The notes beneath the pieces are model-generated. The model was not told the DNA's origin. It ran no database searches and saw only the letters and a program-made list of their open reading frames with translations. Shown here one piece after another: positions 19,301-26,868 of a stretch of 64,000 nt of DNA. The stretch comes from SVTX01 sp045612105 (GTDB lineage: Bacteria; Bacillota; Clostridia; Oscillospirales; CAG-272). The first letter of the stretch is position 1; each line of letters begins with the position of its first letter. The translations under genes were made by a program, and so were the position numbers. The DNA lies in NCBI GenBank assembly GCA_045612105.1, contig JAZKYL010000045.1, positions 23,795-87,794 on the forward strand, in the 5' to 3' direction.

Positions 19301-20531
19301 TCGCGCTGTCGGGGTTGGAGGTAAGACCTAAGTTTCCGTTCTTCTCGGAACCGTATGTGGAGTTAAAGCTGTTGGATGCCGCAACCACCATACTGATTCC
19401 GGTCTCGCGTATGCGGTCGTAAACGCCCGATACCGCTTCCTTGTCCATTTCCCTGCTGAAACCGCAGCTTGTACCGATAGACATATTGATAACGTCAACA
19501 CCAAGCACTACGCAATCCTCAAGAGCGCTGAGAATCCAGGAGGTTCTGGCGGTGGAAAGCACGTCGGAGAATATCTTCATTATAGCAAGCTGAGCGTTGG
19601 GAGCTACACCGGTGATAACGTCGTCCTTACCGGCGATAACACCCGCAACGTGAGTTCCGTGCTCCGCCGCCTGAGGGGTCATAGGATAAACGTCGGGATC
19701 GTAGTCTGCGTAGTCAAAGGCAAAAGGCACCTTTTCGTTAAGATAAACGTCGGCAGCAGTCAGTCCGGAGTGAAGCTTGCTCGCCTTGGTGTCGGAGATA
19801 AAGCCCTCAACGTCGGAAAGTGTCATACCAAGCTTGCTTCTGTCCGCGGTAAAGTTATTTACCGAGAAAGCCGAGTGATTGTAGTCAAGACCGGTATCAA
19901 GCACCGCTACTACCGTTCCCGTACCGTCGTATCCGAAAGAAGAACTGTTGAAGATACCGGTATCGTAAACGTTAACGTAGTTTTCAACAAGCTTTGTCTC
20001 AGCGGGCTTGTATTCATCACCCACAATAGCTGTCGCGCGGTCTCCTAATGTGTTACAGAGGACCTTGAAATCTCCCGCCTCGATAACCACCTCAAAGCCA
20101 CCGAAAATAGCCTTATAGTCGGCACCTGTCTCATACTTAATGCTCTGCTCGTCGAATGCGGCAAGTATCTCACTCTTTTCCGAAAGAATACCCTCCTCTA
20201 TTTCATCCGCCTTCGCCGAATAAACAAACTCGGTAAAGGAAAGCGATTTGTCACTGTCCTCGTAAGCGTCAAGGAGAGATTCCTTGTTTGTCTGAACTAT
20301 GACCGATATCTTATCGGTATCTCTCACGCTTTCGGGCAACTCGTACATTGCCGATTTATCGATAAATTTATCAAGATTCTTATCGATATCGCCCTCCATA
20401 AGGCTTATGAGAGGCTGCCCCGATGCAGTCTCCTCGCCAAGGAACGCAAACGCGGATACGATCATCGCAATAACCACCGTAAGTACTATTGCGACGTTGA
20501 CCGCGCGCACCCATTTTCTCTGTTTTGCCAT
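13323..20531 (-). CDS. Giant surface subtilase (S8) with PA domain and BspA-type leucine-rich repeats
   Basis: 2402-residue cell-envelope serine protease. A signal segment spans about 9-30 and an I9-like propeptide follows. The catalytic triad is intact: D212 (VVAVLDTGLDYNH), H291 (EHGTHVAGV) and S612 (SGTSMASPNIAG), with oxyanion N387. A protease-associated insert (about 485-560) splits the domain, as in lactocepin and C5a peptidase. Fn3/Ig-like domains follow, with a Big_2-like part at about 1147-1217. About 35 BspA-type LRR units run from about 1375 to 2165. The C-terminus is a GCGG motif (2369-2372), one membrane span and a basic tail. As first gene of the oppABCDF operon, it probably releases peptides for import. 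The ribosome site AAAGG is modest. Confidence 0.92.
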   Translation of the reverse strand: MAKQRKWVRAVNVAIVLTVVIAMIVSAFAFLGEETASGQPLISLMEGDIDKNLDKFIDKSAMYELPESVRDTDKISVIVQTNKESLLDAYEDSDKSLSFTEFVYSAKADEIEEGILSEKSEILAAFDEQSIKYETGADYKAIFGGFEVVIEAGDFKVLCNTLGDRATAIVGDEYKPAETKLVENYVNVYDTGIFNSSSFGYDGTGTVVAVLDTGLDYNHSAFSVNNFTADRSKLGMTLSDVEGFISDTKASKLHSGLTAADVYLNEKVPFAFDYADYDPDVYPMTPQAAEHGTHVAGVIAGKDDVITGVAPNAQLAIMKIFSDVLSTARTSWILSALEDCVVLGVDVINMSIGTSCGFSREMDKEAVSGVYDRIRETGISMVVAASNSFNSTYGSEKNGNLGLTSNPDSATVGSPSTYEGAMSVASISGKKTPYILFNNKIIYFTESTDRVAEEKNFYDDILPEGVDDMEIEYITIPGAGRSADYTGLDVTGKIVLVRRGATTFEEKANVAQSKGAAGIIIYNNVSGDIKMNVGDATLGVCSIGQDDGELLAATGSGKLKLSRSQTSGPFMSDFSSWGPTPDLGIKPEITAHGGEIYSAVPGQSYDRQSGTSMASPNIAGVTALIRQYVFEKFPEIADDSVKVTAFVNQLMMSTADIVKNINGLPYAVRKQGAGLANLDNVGKTTAYIITYNEDGSEMDKTKIELGDDPTKTGVYTLSFSVKNFGTTALSYDVSAYVMTEGVSETKTQQGETTVDELGYILGGAKVELASVKNATADGMNITVDAGKIADVTVKITLSDADKKYLDESFENGMYVEGFVVLDAKEEKAVDLSVPYLAFYGDWTKAPLFDLDYFATNKDELDDSIDLLDKTLPDAYATRPIGSVQGDYVSFLGSFYFVQDPSTTKIAADRKYVSLSNQEGSVHELSNVWAGLLRNAAKIVITITDDATGEVVFEKVETDIRKSYGDGGSIYPADVKIGFDAYEQNLKNNTKYTVKLQGYLDYGDGGIDTNVNNTFEFPLVTDFEAPAVTDCEFYTEYDRSEEKTRLFAKIAVYDNHYAMALQVGYVKLDLSGTSYMLETFDQYLTPVYSEGNSTSYVVYELTDYIDDIRRGAVNKNSFTVATYDYALNTATYEIQLPDDFESFYFEEETLTLSENQVYTLTPKAYPGTEWTELLEYTSTNQKVAHIVNNKVVPVSAGQTVIIAKDPVTKKQTMINLTVLGEGDEGYVRYDKPVTDNFTLTGYLTNKAYYQLSTEDRDIGSTGDEMKFIGNNYSIAMFPSETVTLRYRLEAYFPNDTEVVVTSGNENLVKVEKVNGEWQIIAQAEGYASVSVDVLMDGKSTYYSQSINIEIKDPYITTGPSLTHYFGLGGRVEIPKTLAITEIGQFAFSNFDYVDKGPGDEISEDDPTTTKQWFLGDDSIEEVVIPEGVETIGSYAFANLTKLTKVVLPSTLERIDFGAFYGCTSLTVIEGIENVKFINRSAFENCALRKTVKLDGAVAIADRAFAGNVGLNELILGKNVQSVGAYAFAGNKALEKVTVEAEIIKLGQYAFDNCESLEEISINAAVIPTAAFNECKSLKTIKLGKDVSVIGEYAFSNAAATKFVIDSANTTFAASAAGDYLINKAGDTLMLIAPGISGEFSVGDSKIKSIANGALSGNLRITAVNIPSVTKVGNYAFAYCEKLASVKLGTLTEIGDYAFYRTAITSVPSLEKVNKIGDYAFAYTSVKELTVRDGMTIGEGAFRECKALEKVVIGNKVIIGKDAFRLDRETNFSDVHGSYRGENGKLVYYYIYTSPLRSLTIGENVQIGSGAFMGAAELETVTLGKGAIIGDSAFYNAVMLKNIDLSKAKSIGSSAFSGDVLYEFADQSMSEPQIDENREYVYRYYAPTLISVDLSSAEKLGEGAFEFCKTLKSVKLGKGITQIPTRAFNMCEKLNAIDLSGIESIGENAFAETSLDNVKLDSIKTVGKYAFVYNDYLTSVSFGKSSVELLEGAFSYCEALSKVSGSENIADVGNYAFAYTAIESIDLSGAKNIGDGAFMKEELTAFEVRLGASLKTLGDNPFAMCALAAFESKESEDFNGESFSKVIYTFDISESVKVIDGMLYRVVPDGLELISYAGDKTTVAVADGTVRISASAFAGSDISQVILPATLKSIGHKAFYDCRNLSVVTFASFEAPVLEEEYDYSYWLSAENLPATGEYQYQDAYTGEIVVYEGLEIVPYFMWNATDMPNVIYYGANFVDYVGRVENKVTMIRPVNGQHYESFIYGNYFDTVIDGAAAADDTTVAAIAAIDSLPESSKLSLGDKALVEAARAAYDKIASMVQKSLVTNLDKLVQAEQRIRDLEFVQNENQGGNETEETESGTEAVDQKLFGCGGQISGGALIFAAIAPLAILFVRRKREESEEI

Positions 20532-20601
20532 TGTTTTTTACCTTTCACAGAATAAATATTTAATAATAATGTTATATGATAAAGTCACACAAGTATTTTT
20601 T

Positions 20602-20630
20602 ATTATATCACAATTAAGGCAATATTTCAA
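20602..20630 (-). promoter_or_regulatory. Strong promoter of the subtilase-Opp operon
   Basis: Minus strand TTGAAA, 17-base spacer, TATAAT. It is about 75 bases upstream of the subtilase start and is the only convincing promoter before the terminator at 5.2 kb. Confidence 0.85.
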
Positions 20631-20710
20631 GTCTTTTTTTTAAATCTCCGTGCGAAATATGCTTCAAATTGTAAATTTTTATTTAATTCGGTCAAAATCT
20701 TGATTCCCTA

Positions 20711-20739
20711 TTGATTTTTAAAATAAATTATGGTATTCT
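20711..20739 (+). promoter_or_regulatory. Putative promoter of the TlpA-domain lipoprotein gene
   Basis: TTGATT, 17-base spacer, TATTCT, about 70 bases before the ATG. The hexamers are imperfect. Confidence 0.5.
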
Positions 20740-20807
20740 ATTAAAAGGTATTTGCTTTTTTAGATAAGACAAATTCAAAAAATCAAAATAAATTCAGGAG
20801 AAACTCT

Positions 20808-23800
20808 ATGAAAAGATCTCTTCGCGGAATAGCATTGGCTTTAGCAATGCTTATGATGCTGACAACCGCTCTTTTCGCCTGCGATAAAGTCGGAGACGAA
20901 ACGACAAATTCTACCACCGAGGCAACAGAAAACAAGCCATCCGGTGAACAATCTGAGCAAACGACTCAAAAACCCGAATCTGACGGTAAGGTGGAATACA
21001 CCGTAAACGTTAAAACCATCGGCGGACTCCCCGTAACCGAAAACATCTTCCATATATACGAGGAAGATAACCTCATATCTTACGGAAAGACCGACGAAAA
21101 CGGCGTGGGCACCGTCACTCTGAAACCTTCTAACAATTACACCATTGAATTGTCGGATTCAGGTCTTGAAGGATACACCATTGAGGAAAGATACTCCTTT
21201 GACGGCAGAACCGCCAATATCGTACTTACCTCCGCTGTAATTCCCGAAAGCGATCTTACCGGTGTTACCTATAAGCTTGGCGATATTATGAGAGATTTCA
21301 CCGTTACTACCACTAACGGCGAAAAATTCATCCTTTCCGAAGCACTTAAGACCAAGAAAGGCGTGCTTATCAACTTCTGGTTCTCTACCTGCTCACCCTG
21401 TATTACCGAATTCCCTTATATGCAATCCGCATATGAGAAATTCAGTGACGATATCGAGGTCATAGCACTCAACAACTATGCCGCGGATAACGACGCAGCC
21501 GTAAAGAACTTTAAGGAATCTATGGGACTTACCTTCCCCGTAGCAAAGGACTACTCCAAGCTTGGTACTTGCTTTGGAATTACAGGCTATCCCACATCAA
21601 TATTTGTTGACCGCTACGGAACTATCTGCCTTATCGAAGTAGGCGGTCTTACCAGTGAAAAGCCCTTCGTAGCGGCATTTGAGCATTTCTCTGCCGAGAA
21701 TTATGAACAGAAGCTCTTCACAAGCATAAACGAGCTTACTCCTACCGAAAAGCCCAACGTACAAATGCCTTCCTCCGAGGAGATCGGTGCAATACTTAAC
21801 GGCAACGGCTTTTCGGCAACCTACACCCCAGAAACCGATTCTCTCGATGCCGAATATTCATGGCCCTTCCTCATCGGTGAGCTTGATGACGGTACGAAAT
21901 GCATCTATAACTCTAACTCCTATAAAGACTCCTCCTACGCTATCCTCCACGCAACCGTTAATATGAAGGCCGGAGACGCTCTGGCTATTGATTGGTATGC
22001 AAATACAGAGCTTGGCGCAGACATACTTTACATCCTTGTAAACGACAAAGATATTTACCGCCTCTCGGGAATCAGCGAAAACTGGGCGACTTGCTATCCT
22101 TACGTAGCACTTGAGGACGGCGAATACAAGGTGTCCTTCATTTACCTCAAGGATGGCGACACCGACACTGCCGAAGATAAGATCTATCTGAAAAACTTCC
22201 GCATTGTAAATAAAGACGCCGTTGACGTTGCAACCTATATTCCCCGCCAGGCCGCAACTAAGCCCAACTCAAACGGATTGGGATATCAGCAGTATATAAC
22301 CCCCGTATTCAATGAAAAGGACGGTTATTATCACGTTGGAACTGCCGACGGTCCTATCCTTCTCGTAAACCTTATGTCTGCAACTCAGCTGAACGAGGAA
22401 TCTCTCAATCAGCTTGGCTACGACGGCAAGCTTATCGACAATGATGGCGATGTTTACGAAAAACTTGTTGAATATTGTAACTACTCCATAAACGGAACAC
22501 TTTACGGTTATTGTCCCGTTACCGAAGAGCTTAAGGGACTTATCGTAAGAGCGGCAGATATGATCGGCTTCGAACCCGAAAATTCCAATCAGTGGCTCCA
22601 GGCCTGCTCCTATTACGACGCTTACGGCACCGATAAGCAGCTTGAGGATCCCGTTAAGGGAATTGCCTTCTTTGCAGCATTCGATACCATTCTCTCCACC
22701 GAAACCGAGGAAAAGTTCAACACCGTTACCTACGACGGCAGAGTGATAATGCCCCGCGGACTCAAATATAAGTTTGTTCCCGAAAAATCGGGCGTTTACT
22801 TTATAAAATCTCAGAGCGAAGAGCCCCTTGACGGTTGGGTATTCAACGCAAATCAGGAGATAATCCACGAAAGTGCCGTAGTCGACCGTCCCTTCGGTGA
22901 GTATAAGCTCGATACTGTCAACGTATCTATGATCGTCTACCTCGAAGCCGGCGAGACCTACTATATCGACATCGCATATTACGACATCTATGCCGTAGGA
23001 ACCTTCACCTTCACCGTAAACTATATCGGCGAAAGCTATAAGCATTTCCATCTGGCATCCCCCGGATACTTCACCTTCAATGAAAGTACCACAGGACAGA
23101 TCAACGAGACCATCGCCGGCGGTATCAACGTAGCTCTTGGCGACGACGGCTACTTCCACGAGCTTCGTGATGACGGAACTCTCGGCTCCATCATCTATGC
23201 CGACTTCTCTACCGCAACGGCTATATTCTCTCACTCCATCCTCAAAATAATCGAGATGGGAGGATTCAACTTCTCTCTCAACGAGACCGATAACGAGGTG
23301 CTGACCAAACTCAAAGAGCTTGGCGGCGACAAGGATGCTTGCCTTAAATATTATAAGGACCTTTGGGGCGAGACCTACGATGAAAATGCAGAGCTTTATA
23401 AGCTTGAAGAGGTGCTTGCAGGCAAGTATCACGGTACTTACCATAACGGAAAGCCCGGTGCCGACCTGACCGAGGATATCTCAGCATATATCGAAAAAAT
23501 GCTTCCCAAGACCGATGCTCATCCCGAGCTTGAGGGTTGTGTTCCCGTAGACGAAGCTCTTGCAGATCTTCTCCAGAAGCTTATGGATAAGTATTCCTTC
23601 GCTGGAGTCGATCACTCCTGGACTAAGCTCTGCTATTATTACAAACAGCTTGGTCCCGAAACCACCGAAAGCGAGGATGAATCCGAGTCCGAAAGCAGCA
23701 CCGACGACACCGAGATCTTAGAGACCGAAACTCAAAGTGAGACCGAAATTGATACAGAGATCGAGACCGAGACTCAAATTGAAACCGAAACAGAGGCAGA

Positions 23801-23867
23801 AACTTTCGCTGAATCAACTACCGATACCGAGATCGTGACCGAATCGGAATCTCTTACCGAGACATAA
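20808..23867 (+). CDS. Large lipoprotein with TlpA/thioredoxin-like domain
   Basis: 1019-residue surface lipoprotein (lipobox LFAC, C25). A Thr/Glu/Ser linker precedes a carboxypeptidase-regulatory-like beta domain (about 62-140). A TlpA/AhpC-TSA domain follows (about 155-290) with active site CSPC at 195-198 (FWFSTCSPCITEFP). Extracytoplasmic TlpA proteins reduce disulfides or assist redox maturation. The rest (about 320-970) is unrecognised beta-rich sequence with two pre-peptidase-like modules. The C-terminus is an acidic Thr/Glu repeat tail. AGGAG precedes the ATG. The segment VFNEKDGYYHVGTADGPIL recurs in the next gene, so the two share a domain. Confidence 0.82.
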   Translation: MKRSLRGIALALAMLMMLTTALFACDKVGDETTNSTTEATENKPSGEQSEQTTQKPESDGKVEYTVNVKTIGGLPVTENIFHIYEEDNLISYGKTDENGVGTVTLKPSNNYTIELSDSGLEGYTIEERYSFDGRTANIVLTSAVIPESDLTGVTYKLGDIMRDFTVTTTNGEKFILSEALKTKKGVLINFWFSTCSPCITEFPYMQSAYEKFSDDIEVIALNNYAADNDAAVKNFKESMGLTFPVAKDYSKLGTCFGITGYPTSIFVDRYGTICLIEVGGLTSEKPFVAAFEHFSAENYEQKLFTSINELTPTEKPNVQMPSSEEIGAILNGNGFSATYTPETDSLDAEYSWPFLIGELDDGTKCIYNSNSYKDSSYAILHATVNMKAGDALAIDWYANTELGADILYILVNDKDIYRLSGISENWATCYPYVALEDGEYKVSFIYLKDGDTDTAEDKIYLKNFRIVNKDAVDVATYIPRQAATKPNSNGLGYQQYITPVFNEKDGYYHVGTADGPILLVNLMSATQLNEESLNQLGYDGKLIDNDGDVYEKLVEYCNYSINGTLYGYCPVTEELKGLIVRAADMIGFEPENSNQWLQACSYYDAYGTDKQLEDPVKGIAFFAAFDTILSTETEEKFNTVTYDGRVIMPRGLKYKFVPEKSGVYFIKSQSEEPLDGWVFNANQEIIHESAVVDRPFGEYKLDTVNVSMIVYLEAGETYYIDIAYYDIYAVGTFTFTVNYIGESYKHFHLASPGYFTFNESTTGQINETIAGGINVALGDDGYFHELRDDGTLGSIIYADFSTATAIFSHSILKIIEMGGFNFSLNETDNEVLTKLKELGGDKDACLKYYKDLWGETYDENAELYKLEEVLAGKYHGTYHNGKPGADLTEDISAYIEKMLPKTDAHPELEGCVPVDEALADLLQKLMDKYSFAGVDHSWTKLCYYYKQLGPETTESEDESESESSTDDTEILETETQSETEIDTEIETETQIETETEAETFAESTTDTEIVTESESLTET

Positions 23868-23904
23868 TCTCACATAGAATCCTTATAGAATCAATAAAAT
23901 TATA

Positions 23905-23929
23905 GGGCTGTCGTATATAACGGCAGCCC
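23905..23929 (+). terminator. Hairpin after the TlpA-domain lipoprotein gene
   Basis: GGGCTGTCG pairs with CGGCAGCCC (one G-U pair) around a short AT loop. No T-run follows, so termination is uncertain. Confidence 0.35.
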
Positions 23930-23963
23930 ATCTACCATAATCCACGAAATTGGAGGCAAAAAA

Positions 23964-26678
23964 ATGACCAATATAAAAAAAATCGGCAGAATAACCCTGT
24001 TCTCCCTTCTTGTAATGCTATCCATTATCCTTGCAGTGGGTTGCGACGTCAACGAAAACGTTACCACCGATCCTCACACTAAAGATACAAGCGAAGAGAC
24101 TACTCAAGCAGCTTGTGCCCACACGGCAACCGAGTGGGCAGTAGATACACCCGCCACCTGCACGTCCGAAGGCTCCACCAAGAAGACCTGCAAAACCTGT
24201 AAGCAAGTGCTTGAAAGCGTTGCACTTGAAAAACTTGCTCACACAGAGACAAAGCTGGATGGCAGAGCCTCCACTTGTACCGAAAAAGGTCTCACAGAAG
24301 GCAAAAAATGTTCTGTTTGCGATACGATCCTGGTCGAACAGAAAGAGATCGCTCTTCTGCCCCACACAGAAGCTCTGATAGAAAGCAAAAATCCTACCTG
24401 CATTGAAAAAGGTCTCACAGAAGGCAAAAAATGTTCTGTTTGCAATACAATCCTGGTTGAGCAGAAAGAGATCGCACTTATTCCCCACACCGAAGCTCTG
24501 ATAGCAAGTAAGAATCCTACCTGCATCGAAAAAGGTCTTACAGAAGGCAAAAAATGTTCTGTTTGTAACACAGTTCTCGTTGAGCAGAACGAGATCCCGA
24601 CGATTCCCCACACCGAAGCTTTGATAGAAAGCAAGACACCCACTTGCGATGAAAAAGGTCTTACGGAAGGCAAGAAATGTTCCTCCTGTAACACAGTTAT
24701 CGTTGCGCAAACCGAATTAGATGCCCTCGGTCACAGTGAAAGCGATTGGATAATAGATAAAGCGGCCGAGCTTGGGATCGAAGGCTCAAGACATAAGGAA
24801 TGTATAAGATGCGGCAAGATCTCAATTAGCGAAAAGATCGCCGCACTCACAGAAGAACACGTCCACGCAAGCGCAGGCTGGATCGAATCCAAACCCGCTA
24901 CCTGCTCCGAAGAGGGAGAAAAACAGGCTGTCTGCTCTTGCGGAGCAATAATGGAAACCGTATCAATTCCAATGCTCGAACATACTCCCGAAAACACACT
25001 CAGCATAGCCTCCACCTGTATTTCCGAAGGTGTTACCGCAGGAAAAAAATGCTCTCACTGTGGCAAAATTATCGAAGGATGTGAACCGATCCCCAAATCT
25101 GATCATATAGCAGAGACCGTATTGAGCAAGGCTCCCTCTTGCATCGAAACAGGATTTACCTCCGGCAAAAAATGCTCACACTGTGGCATAATTATCGAAG
25201 GATGCGAGCCTATCCCCAAATCCGACCATATAGAAGAGACCGTATTAGGCAAAGCGCCTACCTGTGTTGAAATGGGACAGACAGACGGCAAAAAATGCTC
25301 GGTTTGCGGCACTGTTACAGTTGAACCTTCTCCGATCGCAACCACCTCCCATACCGTGGTCACGGTTTTGGGAACTTCCCCCACATGTACCGTTTGGGGC
25401 ACCTCCGATTCACAAAAATGCTCGATCTGCTCCATCGAAATCGTCGCCCCCGGACTTATCCCTCCGAAAGGTCACTCGTTTGCATCGGGAGGCTGTACCG
25501 ATTGCGGTATGGCGGAGTCCCACGGCATCTGGATCGTAGACGGTCTTGGAATACCTGTTACCGACGTTATAGTCAAGATCATGAAGGACGGTGAGACCGT
25601 AAAAATGTACCCCTATAAAGGCGAGTTCCTTCCCTTCGATATAGAAACAGGAAGCTATACCATCGAGCTTGACCTTGAAGGCACGGGCGAGAACTACATA
25701 TACGACGAATCCGCCCTCACCATCTCCCCCGACAAGCTCTCCGCCAAGATCCGACTCTTCAAAACACTCCCCGATGATACGACCTCACTCTTCGTTGGCT
25801 CCCCCGTCGAAAAGGATTATGACGCTTATTACATCGCCGAAGGCTCTTATAAGGTATCACTCACTCCAAATGACTATACCTTCTTCATCTTCGCCCCCAC
25901 TTCCCCGGCAATCTATGCCCTTACCTACGAGTGCGATACCGAGCTTAAAATAAGCTATCACGGCGGATCGTTTTTTGTCCAAGGAACCGATCTTTCTGAA
26001 AACTCATCAGAGTTTGCAGAATATAAAAACGGACTCGCAGCAAGTGTCTATGCAGGTAATATCGGCTGCGAAATGGTGTTTGCCATTAAGTCTACCACCG
26101 CAACCGAATGTATTTTTAATATTGAAAATGTAGGTGACCCAGGAACAAGACTCGTAGATCAACCCTGGACTCCCTGCCTTGAAGATGAAAACAGGGTCCA
26201 AGAACATCTTAATTTAAAACCCGAAGGCACATACACCCAGATCAACGTGACTGATATGACTATCTCGGCAGTATTCAACAAAGAAGACGGATACTACCAC
26301 CTAAACTCCGCTGACGGACCCATTATTTTTATTGATATAACCTCCGACTCAAAATTTGTCAGCAGTATCCAAAAGATCTGTGGAAACCAGAGAATGGGCG
26401 CGTATATCTATGATATTAACGGTAACGTCGTCGAAAAACGAAGCTATAACGAGCTCTTTTGGCAGTACGGCATGCCTAATAATGCCGATGAAAAAGTTAA
26501 AGATCCCATTAGAATCCCCCTGACCGAAAAGCTCGCCGAAGCAGTCAAGACATTTGGAGACAGAAACGGTTGGTGGTCTGATAATGACGATACGAACATC
26601 TTCACCTCGGTTCTTCTCGGTACCCCTTATAACCAAGATATCGCATGGCTGCTCTACTGCGGCTATTATGTAGAATAA
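23964..26678 (+). CDS. Cys-rich repeat lipoprotein
   Basis: 904-residue surface lipoprotein (lipobox AVGC, C27) with GGAGG before the ATG. Residues about 50-520 are a tandem array of ~41-residue repeats of the type C-x-EKGLTEGKKCSVCNTxLVEQ...PHTEAL, each with one single Cys and one CxxC. Four copies near 24.29-24.66 kb are nearly identical in DNA, with an exact 123-base period; later copies diverge (GKKCSHCGKIIEGCEPIPKSDH). Such repeats occur in clostridial surface proteins and may bind zinc or form disulfides. A carboxypeptidase-regulatory-like domain follows, then a domain shared with the preceding lipoprotein (VFNKEDGYYHLNSADGPII). Function unknown. Confidence 0.8.
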   Translation: MTNIKKIGRITLFSLLVMLSIILAVGCDVNENVTTDPHTKDTSEETTQAACAHTATEWAVDTPATCTSEGSTKKTCKTCKQVLESVALEKLAHTETKLDGRASTCTEKGLTEGKKCSVCDTILVEQKEIALLPHTEALIESKNPTCIEKGLTEGKKCSVCNTILVEQKEIALIPHTEALIASKNPTCIEKGLTEGKKCSVCNTVLVEQNEIPTIPHTEALIESKTPTCDEKGLTEGKKCSSCNTVIVAQTELDALGHSESDWIIDKAAELGIEGSRHKECIRCGKISISEKIAALTEEHVHASAGWIESKPATCSEEGEKQAVCSCGAIMETVSIPMLEHTPENTLSIASTCISEGVTAGKKCSHCGKIIEGCEPIPKSDHIAETVLSKAPSCIETGFTSGKKCSHCGIIIEGCEPIPKSDHIEETVLGKAPTCVEMGQTDGKKCSVCGTVTVEPSPIATTSHTVVTVLGTSPTCTVWGTSDSQKCSICSIEIVAPGLIPPKGHSFASGGCTDCGMAESHGIWIVDGLGIPVTDVIVKIMKDGETVKMYPYKGEFLPFDIETGSYTIELDLEGTGENYIYDESALTISPDKLSAKIRLFKTLPDDTTSLFVGSPVEKDYDAYYIAEGSYKVSLTPNDYTFFIFAPTSPAIYALTYECDTELKISYHGGSFFVQGTDLSENSSEFAEYKNGLAASVYAGNIGCEMVFAIKSTTATECIFNIENVGDPGTRLVDQPWTPCLEDENRVQEHLNLKPEGTYTQINVTDMTISAVFNKEDGYYHLNSADGPIIFIDITSDSKFVSSIQKICGNQRMGAYIYDINGNVVEKRSYNELFWQYGMPNNADEKVKDPIRIPLTEKLAEAVKTFGDRNGWWSDNDDTNIFTSVLLGTPYNQDIAWLLYCGYYVE
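24160..25460 (+). repeat. Tandem coding repeats, 123-bp unit
   Basis: The motif GGTCTCACAG / GGTCTTACAG (coding GLTEG) recurs at 24288, 24411, 24534 and 24657, exactly 123 bases apart. Degenerate units continue to about 25.46 kb. Confidence 0.8.
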
Positions 26679-26688
26679 TCCCTTATTT

Positions 26689-26715
26689 GAGACCGCCTCG
26701 GCGGTCTCATTTTTG
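26689..26715 (+). terminator. Intrinsic terminator
   Basis: Stem GAGACCGCC/GGCGGTCTC with a 2-base loop and a T-rich tail, 10 bases after the Cys-rich lipoprotein gene. Confidence 0.85.
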
Positions 26716-26770
26716 TGCAATATGACACAAATAAAACAATCGTCATTGTCAATTTTGTGTAAATAAATGC

Positions 26771-26799
26771 TTGAACTTTGCCCCAAAAAATGATATAAT
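26771..26799 (+). promoter_or_regulatory. Strong promoter of the beta-repeat lipoprotein gene
   Basis: TTGAAC, 17-base spacer, TATAAT, about 70 bases before the ATG. Confidence 0.85.
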
Positions 26800-26868
26800 A
26801 TTTTAAATTGTTTGTGTACATTGTTTACTACAAACAAAATTTAATAACTTCTATCATGGAGGCAATTT

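Noticed and set aside
24160..25460. CRISPR-like regular repeats
   Set aside because: The 123-bp period lies in frame within a lipoprotein gene and there are no spacers or cas genes.
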